Shown here in pieces: positions 16,259-23,139 of a stretch of 23,139 nt of DNA. The translations under genes were made by a program, and so were the position numbers. The notes below the pieces were generated by a model, which saw only the letters and a program-made list of their open reading frames with translations, did no database searches and had not been told where the DNA came from. The first letter of the stretch is position 1, and each line of letters opens with the position of its first letter. The stretch covers positions 1 through 23,139 of the forward strand of contig NZ_WJFC01000211.1 in NCBI RefSeq assembly GCF_009725235.1. The letters are read 5' to 3'. Source of the stretch: Scytonema sp. UIC 10036 (GTDB lineage: Bacteria; Cyanobacteriota; Cyanobacteriia; Cyanobacteriales; Nostocaceae).

Positions 16259-16405
16259 AATCTCCAATCCCAAATCTAAAATCCACAATCCACAATCCAC
16301 AATCCACAATCCACAATCCACAATCCAAAATCCACAATCCAAAATCTAAAATCCAAAATCCAAAATCCAAAATCCAAAATCCAAAATCCAAAATCCAAAA
16401 TCCCC
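16259..16405. repeat. Heptamer array AATCCAM, 21 units (STRR type)
   Basis: Twenty-one perfectly phased 7-base units, mainly AATCCAA and AATCCAC with AATCTAA, AATCTCC, AATCCCA and AATCCCC variants. The array ends two bases before the TAA of the c-di-GMP gene on the other strand (16407). Tandem heptamers of this sort are described as STRR sequences in heterocystous cyanobacteria. Confidence 0.9.
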
Positions 16406-16406
16406 A

Positions 16407-18893
16407 TTACAAAGGATGGGGCCGTGCTATGCCATAACCCTGTGCATAATCGACTCCAATGGCTTTGAGTATGTTAAGAATATCTTCATTTTCAACGAAC
16501 TCAGCAATGGTTTGAATACCCATAACGTGTCCTATTTGATTGATAGCTTCTACCATTGCCATGTCAATTGGTTCTTCAACAATCTGCCTGACAAAACTGC
16601 CATCTATTTTAAGATAATCTACTGGCAAATTTTTGAGATAGCAAAATGAAGACATACCACTGCCAAAATCGTCTAAGGCAAAACGACAACCCATTTCTCT
16701 TAAGGAGCGGATGAAACTGACTGCTTTCGTTAAGTTCGCAATAGCGACAGTTTCAGTAATTTCAAAGCATAGAATTTGTGGTGGAATCTGGTGCAGTACC
16801 AACTGTTCGCGCACGAAATCCATAAATTTGTCATCGTTAATGCTTGCACCGGAGAGGTTAATAGCATACAAACTGCTACGATCGCTCCCTAATTTAGCAT
16901 ATTCGTTTAATAGTTCTCTTTTGTACTGTCCAAGGTGAGTAAAAAGATTGCGAATCACCCAGCGATCGATAAGTGGCATAAGATTGTAACGTTCAGCTGC
17001 GGGGATAAAAGTCATGGGCGAGACTATATTTCCCTGTTCGTCAATCAAGCGCAGTAAAACTTCACAATGTTCTTCTCTAGATTCATGGGGGGTGGTGGGG
17101 ACAATCTTTTGGTAGTAAAGACAAAAACGGTTCTCTTCTAAGGCTTCAGCAATTCGTACTCCCCATTGCATTTCGCCTTGTGCTTTTTCCATTTCCGTAT
17201 CGTCGGCTTGATAGATATGCACGCGATTGCGTCCGTTGTGTTTTGCTAGATAGCAAGCGGTATCCGCCGTACTCATTACAGTACCCATATTTTGGGTGTT
17301 TGCATCAATCGGAACCAGTCCGATGCTAACACCAATGTTAAATGTTTTATCTTGCCATAGAAAACGGAATTCTTGAACGCGCTGCAATATTGTATTGGCA
17401 ATTCGCAATGCTGGTTCAAGAGGACAGCACTCTAGCAGGATAACAAATTCATCTCCCCCCAAACGCGCTAGGGTATCTGAGGCACGGATTTGATTCTGAA
17501 ACAAAGCCGTTACTTGGCGCAACAGTTCATCACCTGCTAAGTGTCCGCAAGTGTCGTTGACAATTTTAAATCTATCTAAATCCAAATAACACAAAGCGTG
17601 TTGCTGATTTTGTGTTGTGCCAATGTTTAAAGCAAGTTCCAAACGACGCTCAAATTCCCGTCGGTTAAACAGCCCGGTTAAAGGATCGTGACTGGCTTGC
17701 CAAGAAAGTTGGTGTGCCATACTGCGTGTTTGAGAAACGTCCTGAAACACCAACACTGCACCGATAATTTGACCCTCGCGATCGCGAATTGGTGCTGCGG
17801 AGTCGTCAATAGGAACCTCACTACCATCACGGGCAATCAGGATACTATCCCTAGCAAGATTCACAATGGAACCCGAACTTAAAGCTTTTTCGACTGGATT
17901 TTCTACAGTTTCGCGAGTTGTTTCGTTAATAATCTTTAAAATTTCAGTCAAAACTTTTCCTCGAGCATCTGCAAGCGGCCAACGAGTCATTTGCTCTGCT
18001 ATGGGGTTCATGTACTTTATTTGACCGATGGCATCAGTTGTAATAACGGCATCCCCAATAGATTGAAGAGTGACTTGAGCGAGTTCTTTTTCTTCATAGA
18101 GTGCTTTTTCCAAACGTTTGCTTTCGGTGGTATCTCGACCAATATAGACAAAATGTTCTAAGCTTTCTATCTTAGTTGGAAGCTTGGAAAAGGAGATAAT
18201 TAACTTTTTACCTGTCTTGCTGTTACAAATAATTTCACAATCTTTAAATGAGTCAAACGAAAGGTCAGGATTTCTTTTACAAGGTTGACATAAAAAATTA
18301 CTATCGCTAATAATTATTGAAATAGGTTGTAAAATTAAATCTTCTTTACTATATTCCAAAATTTGAAGGGCTGCTTGATTCACAGTTACAATTTGTCCTG
18401 CAGCATTTGTCACTAAAAGGACATCGCTTATCGATGCAATTAACTTTTCAATACAAGTGAAGGCAGCCGATAAAGCATTTAAAAGATAGTTGACTAAGAA
18501 AGCATCTTCATGAGATTTTTGGAGGATTTGTTGTTCAAAAACCATCCTTTCAGTTGCATCTTCTAAAAGAATCACACACCCTTTTCCAATAAAATTAATA
18601 AATAAATCAATATAAAGAGGTGAAAAAATATCTTGATTGCGAGCAATACCTCTTAATTCAAATCTCTCTTGGCTCCCTTGAGAAATATCAAAAATGCAAT
18701 TTTCATACCCTACTAACTCAGGAAAACTATCTCGAATATCTTTTCCGGGAACTGCATGGTTGGGAGATTCCGCAAATCTTTGAGCACCTGGAGAAGTTTC
18801 TAAAATAATGAAATTTTGAGAAACTATCAAATATTCTGTATGATTTGGAATTAAGAGATTCTCAATGATGGTTATCATAAAATTATTTTCCAT
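16407..18893 (-). CDS. PAS-PAS-PAS-GGDEF-EAL c-di-GMP turnover protein
   Basis: An 828-residue cytosolic protein. Three PAS-like domains (about 16-115, 150-257 and 272-392) precede GGDEF (about 397-560), with intact GGDEF at 479-483 and inhibitory site RASD at 470-473. EAL follows (about 575-828). Its signature is E611-V-L-L-R (EVL, a common functional variant), with N679 (INLSG), E711 (FEITET), D741-D742 (ALDDFGSG), K762/D764 (LKIDGSF), E798 and Q818 (YAQGYG). All metal and catalytic residues are present, so both synthesis and hydrolysis of c-di-GMP are possible; the PAS domains probably set the balance. The ATG at 18893 lacks a Shine-Dalgarno sequence, and an in-frame ATG five codons later is possible. 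The stop codon abuts a heptamer array. Confidence 0.93.
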   Translation of the reverse strand: MENNFMITIIENLLIPNHTEYLIVSQNFIILETSPGAQRFAESPNHAVPGKDIRDSFPELVGYENCIFDISQGSQERFELRGIARNQDIFSPLYIDLFINFIGKGCVILLEDATERMVFEQQILQKSHEDAFLVNYLLNALSAAFTCIEKLIASISDVLLVTNAAGQIVTVNQAALQILEYSKEDLILQPISIIISDSNFLCQPCKRNPDLSFDSFKDCEIICNSKTGKKLIISFSKLPTKIESLEHFVYIGRDTTESKRLEKALYEEKELAQVTLQSIGDAVITTDAIGQIKYMNPIAEQMTRWPLADARGKVLTEILKIINETTRETVENPVEKALSSGSIVNLARDSILIARDGSEVPIDDSAAPIRDREGQIIGAVLVFQDVSQTRSMAHQLSWQASHDPLTGLFNRREFERRLELALNIGTTQNQQHALCYLDLDRFKIVNDTCGHLAGDELLRQVTALFQNQIRASDTLARLGGDEFVILLECCPLEPALRIANTILQRVQEFRFLWQDKTFNIGVSIGLVPIDANTQNMGTVMSTADTACYLAKHNGRNRVHIYQADDTEMEKAQGEMQWGVRIAEALEENRFCLYYQKIVPTTPHESREEHCEVLLRLIDEQGNIVSPMTFIPAAERYNLMPLIDRWVIRNLFTHLGQYKRELLNEYAKLGSDRSSLYAINLSGASINDDKFMDFVREQLVLHQIPPQILCFEITETVAIANLTKAVSFIRSLREMGCRFALDDFGSGMSSFCYLKNLPVDYLKIDGSFVRQIVEEPIDMAMVEAINQIGHVMGIQTIAEFVENEDILNILKAIGVDYAQGYGIARPHPL

Positions 18894-19119
18894 AAATTAT
18901 ATGTGTTTAATTTTATTTGATTATCCATGTAATTACAGTTATATTTTAAAGCCGATTCGGAAAAGATGCTATCATATTGTAATTCTCAGGATAAATACTG
19001 ATAATTTTATCTTTAGCCATAAAATTTCTGAGAATTTACGTATTGACAAAACAAATAAATAGGATTATGACCCAGATGATTTAAATTGATATAGCTACTA
19101 TAAAGTTACTTTTTTAGAA

Positions 19120-19200
19120 AAGTCAAAGTCAATAAAAACGTTTGACTTAAATTAAAACCAAGGGGAGTATGACTAAAGTCATGCATAGACTCATGACTTT
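19120..19200 (+). promoter_or_regulatory. Cluster of inverted AGTCA/TGACT boxes upstream of the Spy-like gene
   Basis: AAGTCAAA (19120-19127) is inverted as TTTGACTT (19141-19148). AAAGTCATG (19175-19183) is inverted as CATGACTTT (19192-19200) around an eight-base loop, and GACT-AA-AGTC (19171-19180) overlaps it. At least six copies of the AGTCA core lie within 80 bases, 78-158 bases before the start codon. This looks like a binding-site cluster for a dimeric regulator, or an RNA hairpin in the leader. The 384-base gap from 18894 shows nothing else clear. Confidence 0.55.
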
Positions 19201-19277
19201 CTCCTCATGTAACCTCTATGAGTAAGATTTTATGCTAGTAACAGCAGGTAAGAGAAACCCAGGAGACAACTAAAGAC

Positions 19278-19751
19278 ATGAAATTTAAGAATTTATCACT
19301 CGTTGCAGGGGCTATTGCTCTGACTTTAACTGCCACTTCTTGGGCAGTTAACGCAGAAACGATCTCATCCTCACCCTTCCTTATTGCTCAAGAACAATCG
19401 AGAGAGATGAGGGGACCGTGGCAAAAATTGGGGCTAACAGATGCACAAAAAACCCAGCTTCAGGAGATCCGTCGCAATACTCGTGAAGAAATAGACAGGG
19501 TTCTGACTGAGGAACAAAGAGCACAACTCAACAACGCCATGCAAAATCAAAATGGTAAGCGTGGTGGTTGGAGAGGTATTATGAATTCTTTAAATCTCTC
19601 AGAAGCTCAGAAAACTCAAATCCGGGAAATTAAGCGATCGCAGAAAACCAAAATGGAAGCAATTCTGACACCAGAACAGAAAGCACAGCTCGATGAAATC
19701 AAGAACCAAATGCGTGCTCGCCGTCAACAATATCAACAAAATAAGCAATAG
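19278..19751 (+). CDS. Spy/CpxP-like periplasmic LTxxQ protein
   Basis: A 157-residue protein with a Sec signal peptide (hydrophobic 6-20, likely cleavage after VNA at about 26). The mature part is helical and highly charged, with four LTxxQ-type motifs: LTDAQ (53-57), LTEEQ (76-80), LSEAQ (107-111) and LTPEQ (130-134). They occur as two repeats of about 54 residues, separated by a Gly/Arg-rich linker (GKRGGWRG). E. coli Spy and CpxP have the same motif and act as ATP-independent chaperones or stress sensors in the periplasm; an analogous role is inferred. AGGAG at 19260-19264 is 13 bases from the ATG, rather far. The stop codon's last base starts a heptamer array. Confidence 0.82.
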   Translation: MKFKNLSLVAGAIALTLTATSWAVNAETISSSPFLIAQEQSREMRGPWQKLGLTDAQKTQLQEIRRNTREEIDRVLTEEQRAQLNNAMQNQNGKRGGWRGIMNSLNLSEAQKTQIREIKRSQKTKMEAILTPEQKAQLDEIKNQMRARRQQYQQNKQ

Positions 19752-19813
19752 TGGTTAGTGGTTAGTGGTTAGTGGTTAGTGGATAGTGGTTAGTGGATAG
19801 TGGTTAGTTGATA
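19751..19813. repeat. Heptamer array GTGGTTA, 9 units (STRR type)
   Basis: Nine 7-base units (GTGGTTA, GTGGATA, GTTGATA) begin on the last base of the upstream stop codon. Its unit is close to the complement of the TAACAAC array that follows at 19840, so the two are roughly inverted around 26 bases. Confidence 0.85.
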
Positions 19814-19839
19814 GTAGCTCAAACTACAGGTCTAACGAT

Positions 19840-19951
19840 TAACAACTAACAACTAACAACTAACAACTAACAACCAACAACTAACAACTAACAACTAACA
19901 ACTAACAACCAACAACTAACAACTAACAACTAACAACTAACAACCAACAAC
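19840..19951. repeat. Heptamer array TAACAAC, 16 units (STRR type)
   Basis: Sixteen phased 7-base units, mainly TAACAAC with CAACAAC variants. Paired with the GTGGTTA array it could fold into a long, imperfect stem in the 3' region of the Spy-like transcript. The gap continues to 20334 with the features listed separately. Confidence 0.85.
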
Positions 19952-19959
19952 CATTGTAG

Positions 19960-19983
19960 AGACGCGCCATGGCGCGTCTTTTC
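19960..19983 (+). terminator. GC-rich perfect palindrome followed by T-run
   Basis: AGACGCGCCATGGCGCGTCT (19960-19979) is a perfect 20-base palindrome followed by TTTTC. The shape fits a rho-independent terminator for the Spy-like gene. The same gacgcgcc/ggcgcgtc palindrome is a common interspersed sequence in cyanobacteria, so it may be a mobile repeat that supplies termination. Confidence 0.55.
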
Positions 19984-20175
19984 GTATCTAAATTAACAGA
20001 CTAAAATCCAAACAGTATCACCTATAGCAGCCCTGGATACTTTTACCTTTCTTTAAGGAAAAAACCGTAATTGCTCTGAAGCCTTATTTAAAACAACTAA
20101 AAGATAATTAGACTTAAGGTGCAAATGAAGTTGAGTGAGGACTTGTAGTCCACCGCCTTGATTTTGAGGTGTCCT

Positions 20176-20250
20176 CTCTCGTTCCTGGGCTGCAGCCTGG
20201 GAATGCAGATATAGAGGCTCCGCCGAGCGATACAGGAAGTGGAGCCTCGA
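20176..20250. repeat. Dispersed inverted-repeat element, copy 2
   Basis: Shares CTCTCGTTCC, GCCTGGGAATGCAG, GAGGCTC and GGAGCCT in the same order with 11199-11280; the first stem here is imperfect (GGGCTGCAGCC centre). It sits 85 bases upstream of the FecR-domain gene. Confidence 0.6.
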
Positions 20251-20293
20251 ATGTTGATTCTGTAAAATATTAACCTACCTAAAAATCCCCACC

Positions 20294-20321
20294 AATGACA
20301 AATGACCAATGACAAATGACC
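20294..20321. repeat. Heptamer array AATGACM x4 (STRR type)
   Basis: AATGACA and AATGACC alternate twice each (four 7-base units), ending 13 bases before the ATG of the FecR-domain gene and directly beside its putative ribosome-binding GAGG (20322-20325). Confidence 0.8.
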
Positions 20322-20334
20322 GAGGCTGCAAACT

Positions 20335-21348
20335 ATGTTCCGTAAGTTGTTGCTACTGCTCGTAATGAGTTTATGGGGAAGTGTTGTTTTACCCTTGCCA
20401 CAGAAGGCAAGCGCTGTGACTCCCCTAACACTTGCTGTCATTGAAGAACTGAGGAACTTAGTGCAACTCGTGCCACAAAACAAGCCACAGCGTCAGGCAC
20501 GCAAGTTAGATTCCATGATTCCTGGAGATGGCTTGTCCACTGGCAAAGCTTCTTTGGCAGAATTGCGTTTCAATGACGGTTCCATAGCGCGAATTGGACA
20601 GCAGGCTGTCTTTCAGTTCTTACCAAAAACACGAAACTTAAAACTTTCAAACGGAACAGTGTTGTTGCTAATTCGACCGAGACAAGGACAAACAAGGGTA
20701 AATACACCAAATGCCGCCGCCGCAATTCGGGGTTCCGCACTGTTTGTACGCTACGATCCACAAACAGATACCACCATTGTGGGTGCGCTAACAAATAGCG
20801 GTATTCAAGTTCAGAACAAGAGTGCTTCTCAAAACCAGGAGCTAGCCGCTGGGCAACTCATAGTTGTAGTTAAAGATAGGTTTCAGGGTTTATACGATTT
20901 TGACTTGAGAACTTTTTATGAAACTAGCAATTTAGTTCGGGGGCTGGATTTAACTCGCACAACTGGTGTATCTCATTCAGATCCGGCACTCGCTAGCGTT
21001 CAAGCGGAAACGGCAGAGGCAGTTGCAACACAACAGCCGTTAACGGGTGTGAGCGTGATGGAAAACTTATCTATTTTTAAGACAACAACTTCTTCTGGAG
21101 AGCGCTCGATCCATCATCAGAGCGATCGCTTTCACAACAATGCTATTAGAGAGCATTTTCCTGTAGAGAACCTGTTAAACACAGGACAAGTTTTGTCAAA
21201 TACTGGTGAAGTTAGCAATTCTAAACCTAGCAATCGTCCCGGTAACGGCAATCGAGGTAACAATCATCCAGGCAAGGGCAACCACGGTAACGGCGATCGA
21301 GGTAACAATCATCCTGGTAACGGTAACAATAATCCTAAAGACAAGTAA
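20335..21348 (+). CDS. Secreted FecR-domain protein with Gly/Asn-rich tail
   Basis: A 337-residue exported protein with a signal peptide (hydrophobic 5-20, likely cleavage after ASA at about 27). A FecR-type beta domain spans about 55-165: GDGLSTGKASLAELRFNDGS, then LSNGTVLLLIRP, then VNTPNAAAAIRGSALFVRYD. In cyanobacteria such stand-alone FecR domains are usually periplasmic or surface proteins rather than sigma-factor regulators; no sigma or TonB gene is adjacent. Residues 200-290 are low-complexity and helical. The tail (about 300-337) is rich in Gly, Asn, His and Pro with a 15-residue repeat (GNGNRGNNHPGKGNH, then GNGDRGNNHPGNGNN), mirrored in DNA as a 45-base period starting at 21241 and 21286. 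The tail may be an unstructured or metal-binding extension. The ATG at 20335 follows GAGG by nine bases. Confidence 0.8.
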   Translation: MFRKLLLLLVMSLWGSVVLPLPQKASAVTPLTLAVIEELRNLVQLVPQNKPQRQARKLDSMIPGDGLSTGKASLAELRFNDGSIARIGQQAVFQFLPKTRNLKLSNGTVLLLIRPRQGQTRVNTPNAAAAIRGSALFVRYDPQTDTTIVGALTNSGIQVQNKSASQNQELAAGQLIVVVKDRFQGLYDFDLRTFYETSNLVRGLDLTRTTGVSHSDPALASVQAETAEAVATQQPLTGVSVMENLSIFKTTTSSGERSIHHQSDRFHNNAIREHFPVENLLNTGQVLSNTGEVSNSKPSNRPGNGNRGNNHPGKGNHGNGDRGNNHPGNGNNNPKDK

Positions 21349-21557
21349 GTCATATCATGTCCGCTTATATACCTTGAATAAAACTCACGCAAAGTCGCAA
21401 AGGCACTAAGAAATGAGGAAATTTTGCTCGTGGTTATGCTAACGGTTTGCAGCTGTATCGCTACATCAATTGTAAAATCAAAAAGAATAATAAAACTGTG
21501 TATATACACATAACACACAACGTGGTACTTACAGCAGAAGTCAACAAGGAAAGTACA

Positions 21558-23117
21558 ATGGTTAAATATGATTATATTGTTATTGGTGCAGGTTCGGCAG
21601 GTTGTGTCGTTGCGAATCGGTTGACAGAAGATGAAGAAACGACTGTATTGTTGCTCGAAGCAGGCAATCCAGCGACCAAACCGGAACATCAAATTCCTGT
21701 AGCTTGGCCAAAACTCTGGGGTACAGAGGTAGACTGGGGGTATTTTACAGAAGAAGAACCGTATATCAATCACCGTAAAATCTATTGTCCCCGAGGAAAA
21801 GTACTAGGTGGCAGTAGTTCGATTAACGCCATGATTTATATTCGAGGCAGTCGGTATGATTATGACTGCTGGCAGGAGTTAGGCAATGTTGGTTGGAGCT
21901 ATCAAGATGTGTTGCCCTATTTCAAGAAATCTGAAAACCAGCAGCAAGGTGCATCTGAATTTCACGGTGTCGATGGACTGCTGAGTGTGACAGATCCCTT
22001 GGCTCCTGGCGTCATCTCACATCGATTTGTGGAAGCGGCGGTTGCACTTGGCTATGAGCGCAATCCTGATTTCAATGGCTTACAACAGCACGGAACAGGG
22101 TTTTATCAGTTGACTGTTAAAGATGGTAAACGGCACAGTACGGCAGAGGCATTTTTATTACCGATTTTGAATCGCCCTAACTTAACAGTCATGACAGGTG
22201 CGTTGGTGTCTCGTTTATTATTTGATGGCACGCGCACGGTGGGAGTAGAATATCAGCACAACGGAACCGTTCACCAAGTCTTTGTCAATCAAGAAGTCAT
22301 TCTCTCGGCTGGTGCGATCGATTCACCCAAACTGCTGATGCTCTCTGGGATTGGCAATGCAGAGCACCTACAGGCTTTAGACATCCCTGTGGTAGTTGAT
22401 TTACCCGGAGTCGGTCAGAACCTCCAAGATCACCCTCGCGTAACTGTAGCACACCAAGCCACCCAGGATCTGCAACCTGCTCCAACCAGCAATATTGCAG
22501 AAGTTGGATTGTTCCTGCATACTGAAGGTCGTTTAGATGTTGCGCCAGATTTACAGTTTTTCTTTGCCCCTGTTTTGTCGGTACACCCGGCTTATGCTCG
22601 TGAAGGATCGGGATTTGCAGCTGCAGCCTGTTTGACTCATCCCCAAAGTCATGGTAGTGTCAGCCTGCGCTCTGCTTCCCCCCAAGATTCACCTGTAATT
22701 CGGATGAACTATCTCCAGAGTGAATCTGATTTGCACAAGCTGCTGGGAGGGATCGAAATTATTCGGCAGATATTCCACTCAGCTGTATTTGATGAGTTCC
22801 GAGGGGAGGAAGTTGCTCCTGGTATTGATAAAGATAGTGATGAAGCACTCCTAGCTTACATTTGGGAAACCTGCGACACTGTATATCACCCTGTAGGTAC
22901 TTGCAAAATGGGAACTGACTCCGCTTCAGTGGTAGATCCCGAACTACGGGTTCATGGTGTTGAAGGCTTGCGTGTCGTAGATGCTTCGATTATGCCAACC
23001 ATCACCGCAGGAAACACGAACGCACCTACAATTATGATTGGCGAAAAAGCAGCTGATTTGATTAAAGCTACAGTGGGAGTTTTACATCAAAGGTTAGAGT
23101 TAACGAAGCTGTCTTGA
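21558..23117 (+). CDS. GMC-family flavin oxidoreductase (choline dehydrogenase-like)
   Basis: A 519-residue FAD enzyme that oxidises alcohols (choline, aliphatic or aryl alcohols). The start at 21558 is chosen because the FAD-binding strand begins there (MVKYDYIVIGAGSAGCVVAN, GAGSAG at 10-15) with AAGGA seven bases upstream; the longer in-frame extension from 21447 adds no domain. Other GMC marks are LLLEAG (31-36), CPRGKVLGGSSSINAMIYIR (about 77-96), SAGAIDSPKLLMLSGIG, and VYHPVGTCKMG near the C-terminus. The catalytic pair is H444 and N488; the spacing of 44 equals that of His466/Asn510 in choline oxidase as I recall it. The enzyme is cytosolic with no signal peptide. No betaine aldehyde dehydrogenase is visible, so the substrate is open. 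The 209-base gap upstream has no gene. Confidence 0.9.
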   Translation: MVKYDYIVIGAGSAGCVVANRLTEDEETTVLLLEAGNPATKPEHQIPVAWPKLWGTEVDWGYFTEEEPYINHRKIYCPRGKVLGGSSSINAMIYIRGSRYDYDCWQELGNVGWSYQDVLPYFKKSENQQQGASEFHGVDGLLSVTDPLAPGVISHRFVEAAVALGYERNPDFNGLQQHGTGFYQLTVKDGKRHSTAEAFLLPILNRPNLTVMTGALVSRLLFDGTRTVGVEYQHNGTVHQVFVNQEVILSAGAIDSPKLLMLSGIGNAEHLQALDIPVVVDLPGVGQNLQDHPRVTVAHQATQDLQPAPTSNIAEVGLFLHTEGRLDVAPDLQFFFAPVLSVHPAYAREGSGFAAAACLTHPQSHGSVSLRSASPQDSPVIRMNYLQSESDLHKLLGGIEIIRQIFHSAVFDEFRGEEVAPGIDKDSDEALLAYIWETCDTVYHPVGTCKMGTDSASVVDPELRVHGVEGLRVVDASIMPTITAGNTNAPTIMIGEKAADLIKATVGVLHQRLELTKLS

Positions 23118-23122
23118 AAATA

Positions 23123-23139
23123 GGGGTTAGGGGTTAGGG
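23123..23139. repeat. Heptamer array GGGGTTA running off the window
   Basis: Two full GGGGTTA units and the start of a third begin five bases after the stop codon of the GMC gene, and the array continues beyond the window. It is the same 7-base design as the other arrays in the right part. Confidence 0.7.

Noticed and set aside
16259..16405. Possible CRISPR array
   Set aside because: Units are 7 bases without spacers; it is a simple tandem array. No other repeat-spacer pattern was seen in the window.
16210..16437. Plus-strand frame of 75 codons with repeating NPQSTIH/NPKSKIQ
   Set aside because: It is the translation of the AATCCAM heptamer array; phased 7-base repeats avoid stops by chance.
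21447..21557. Longer start for the GMC oxidoreductase
   Set aside because: The extra 37 residues precede the conserved FAD-binding strand and have no signal peptide; a good ribosome-binding site fits the ATG at 21558.

Overview
The window looks like chromosomal DNA from a filamentous, probably heterocyst-forming cyanobacterium (Nostocales-like). Three things point there: more than a dozen copies of the HIP1 octamer GCGATCGC spread through genes and gaps; several arrays of tandem heptamers of the kind known as STRR sequences in Nostoc, Anabaena and Calothrix relatives; and a dense set of PAS, GAF, GGDEF and EAL signalling proteins. I recognised no rRNA, tRNA or CRISPR array.

Left part (1-8,350) is accessory DNA. 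It opens inside a TnpB/Cas12-like RuvC nuclease cut by the window edge. Next come a secreted SH3-domain protein, a 3' relic of an FAD oxidoreductase, a VapBC-type toxin-antitoxin pair and an unrecognised 151-residue protein whose C-terminus recalls the tail of AcrVA2. A molybdopterin oxidoreductase of the YdeP/FdhF-like family follows, then a ParD/RelE-type toxin-antitoxin pair and small or decayed reading frames. A 35-base relic at 8248-8282 nearly repeats the 3' end of the molybdopterin gene.

Middle part (8,387-18,893) is a signalling block. It holds a soluble hybrid histidine kinase (four PAS-like domains, HisKA, HATPase, receiver), a GAF-GAF-GGDEF diguanylate cyclase whose second GAF has the DXCF and Cys-His signature of cyanobacteriochromes, and a small purine/cytidine-type deaminase. 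It also holds a membrane NarX/DesK-type kinase overlapping its NarL-type regulator by four bases, and a PAS-PAS-PAS-GGDEF-EAL protein. Two c-di-GMP enzymes therefore flank a two-component system; a light input to c-di-GMP is a reasonable but unproven reading.

Right part (18,894-23,139) encodes envelope proteins: a Spy/CpxP-like periplasmic protein behind a striking set of inverted AGTCA/TGACT boxes, and a secreted FecR-domain protein with a Gly/Asn-rich tail. A GMC-family (choline dehydrogenase-like) flavoenzyme ends the window. Heptamer arrays of several different units sit at almost every gene boundary from 16.1 kb onward, often touching a stop codon, and are absent from the left part as far as I could see.
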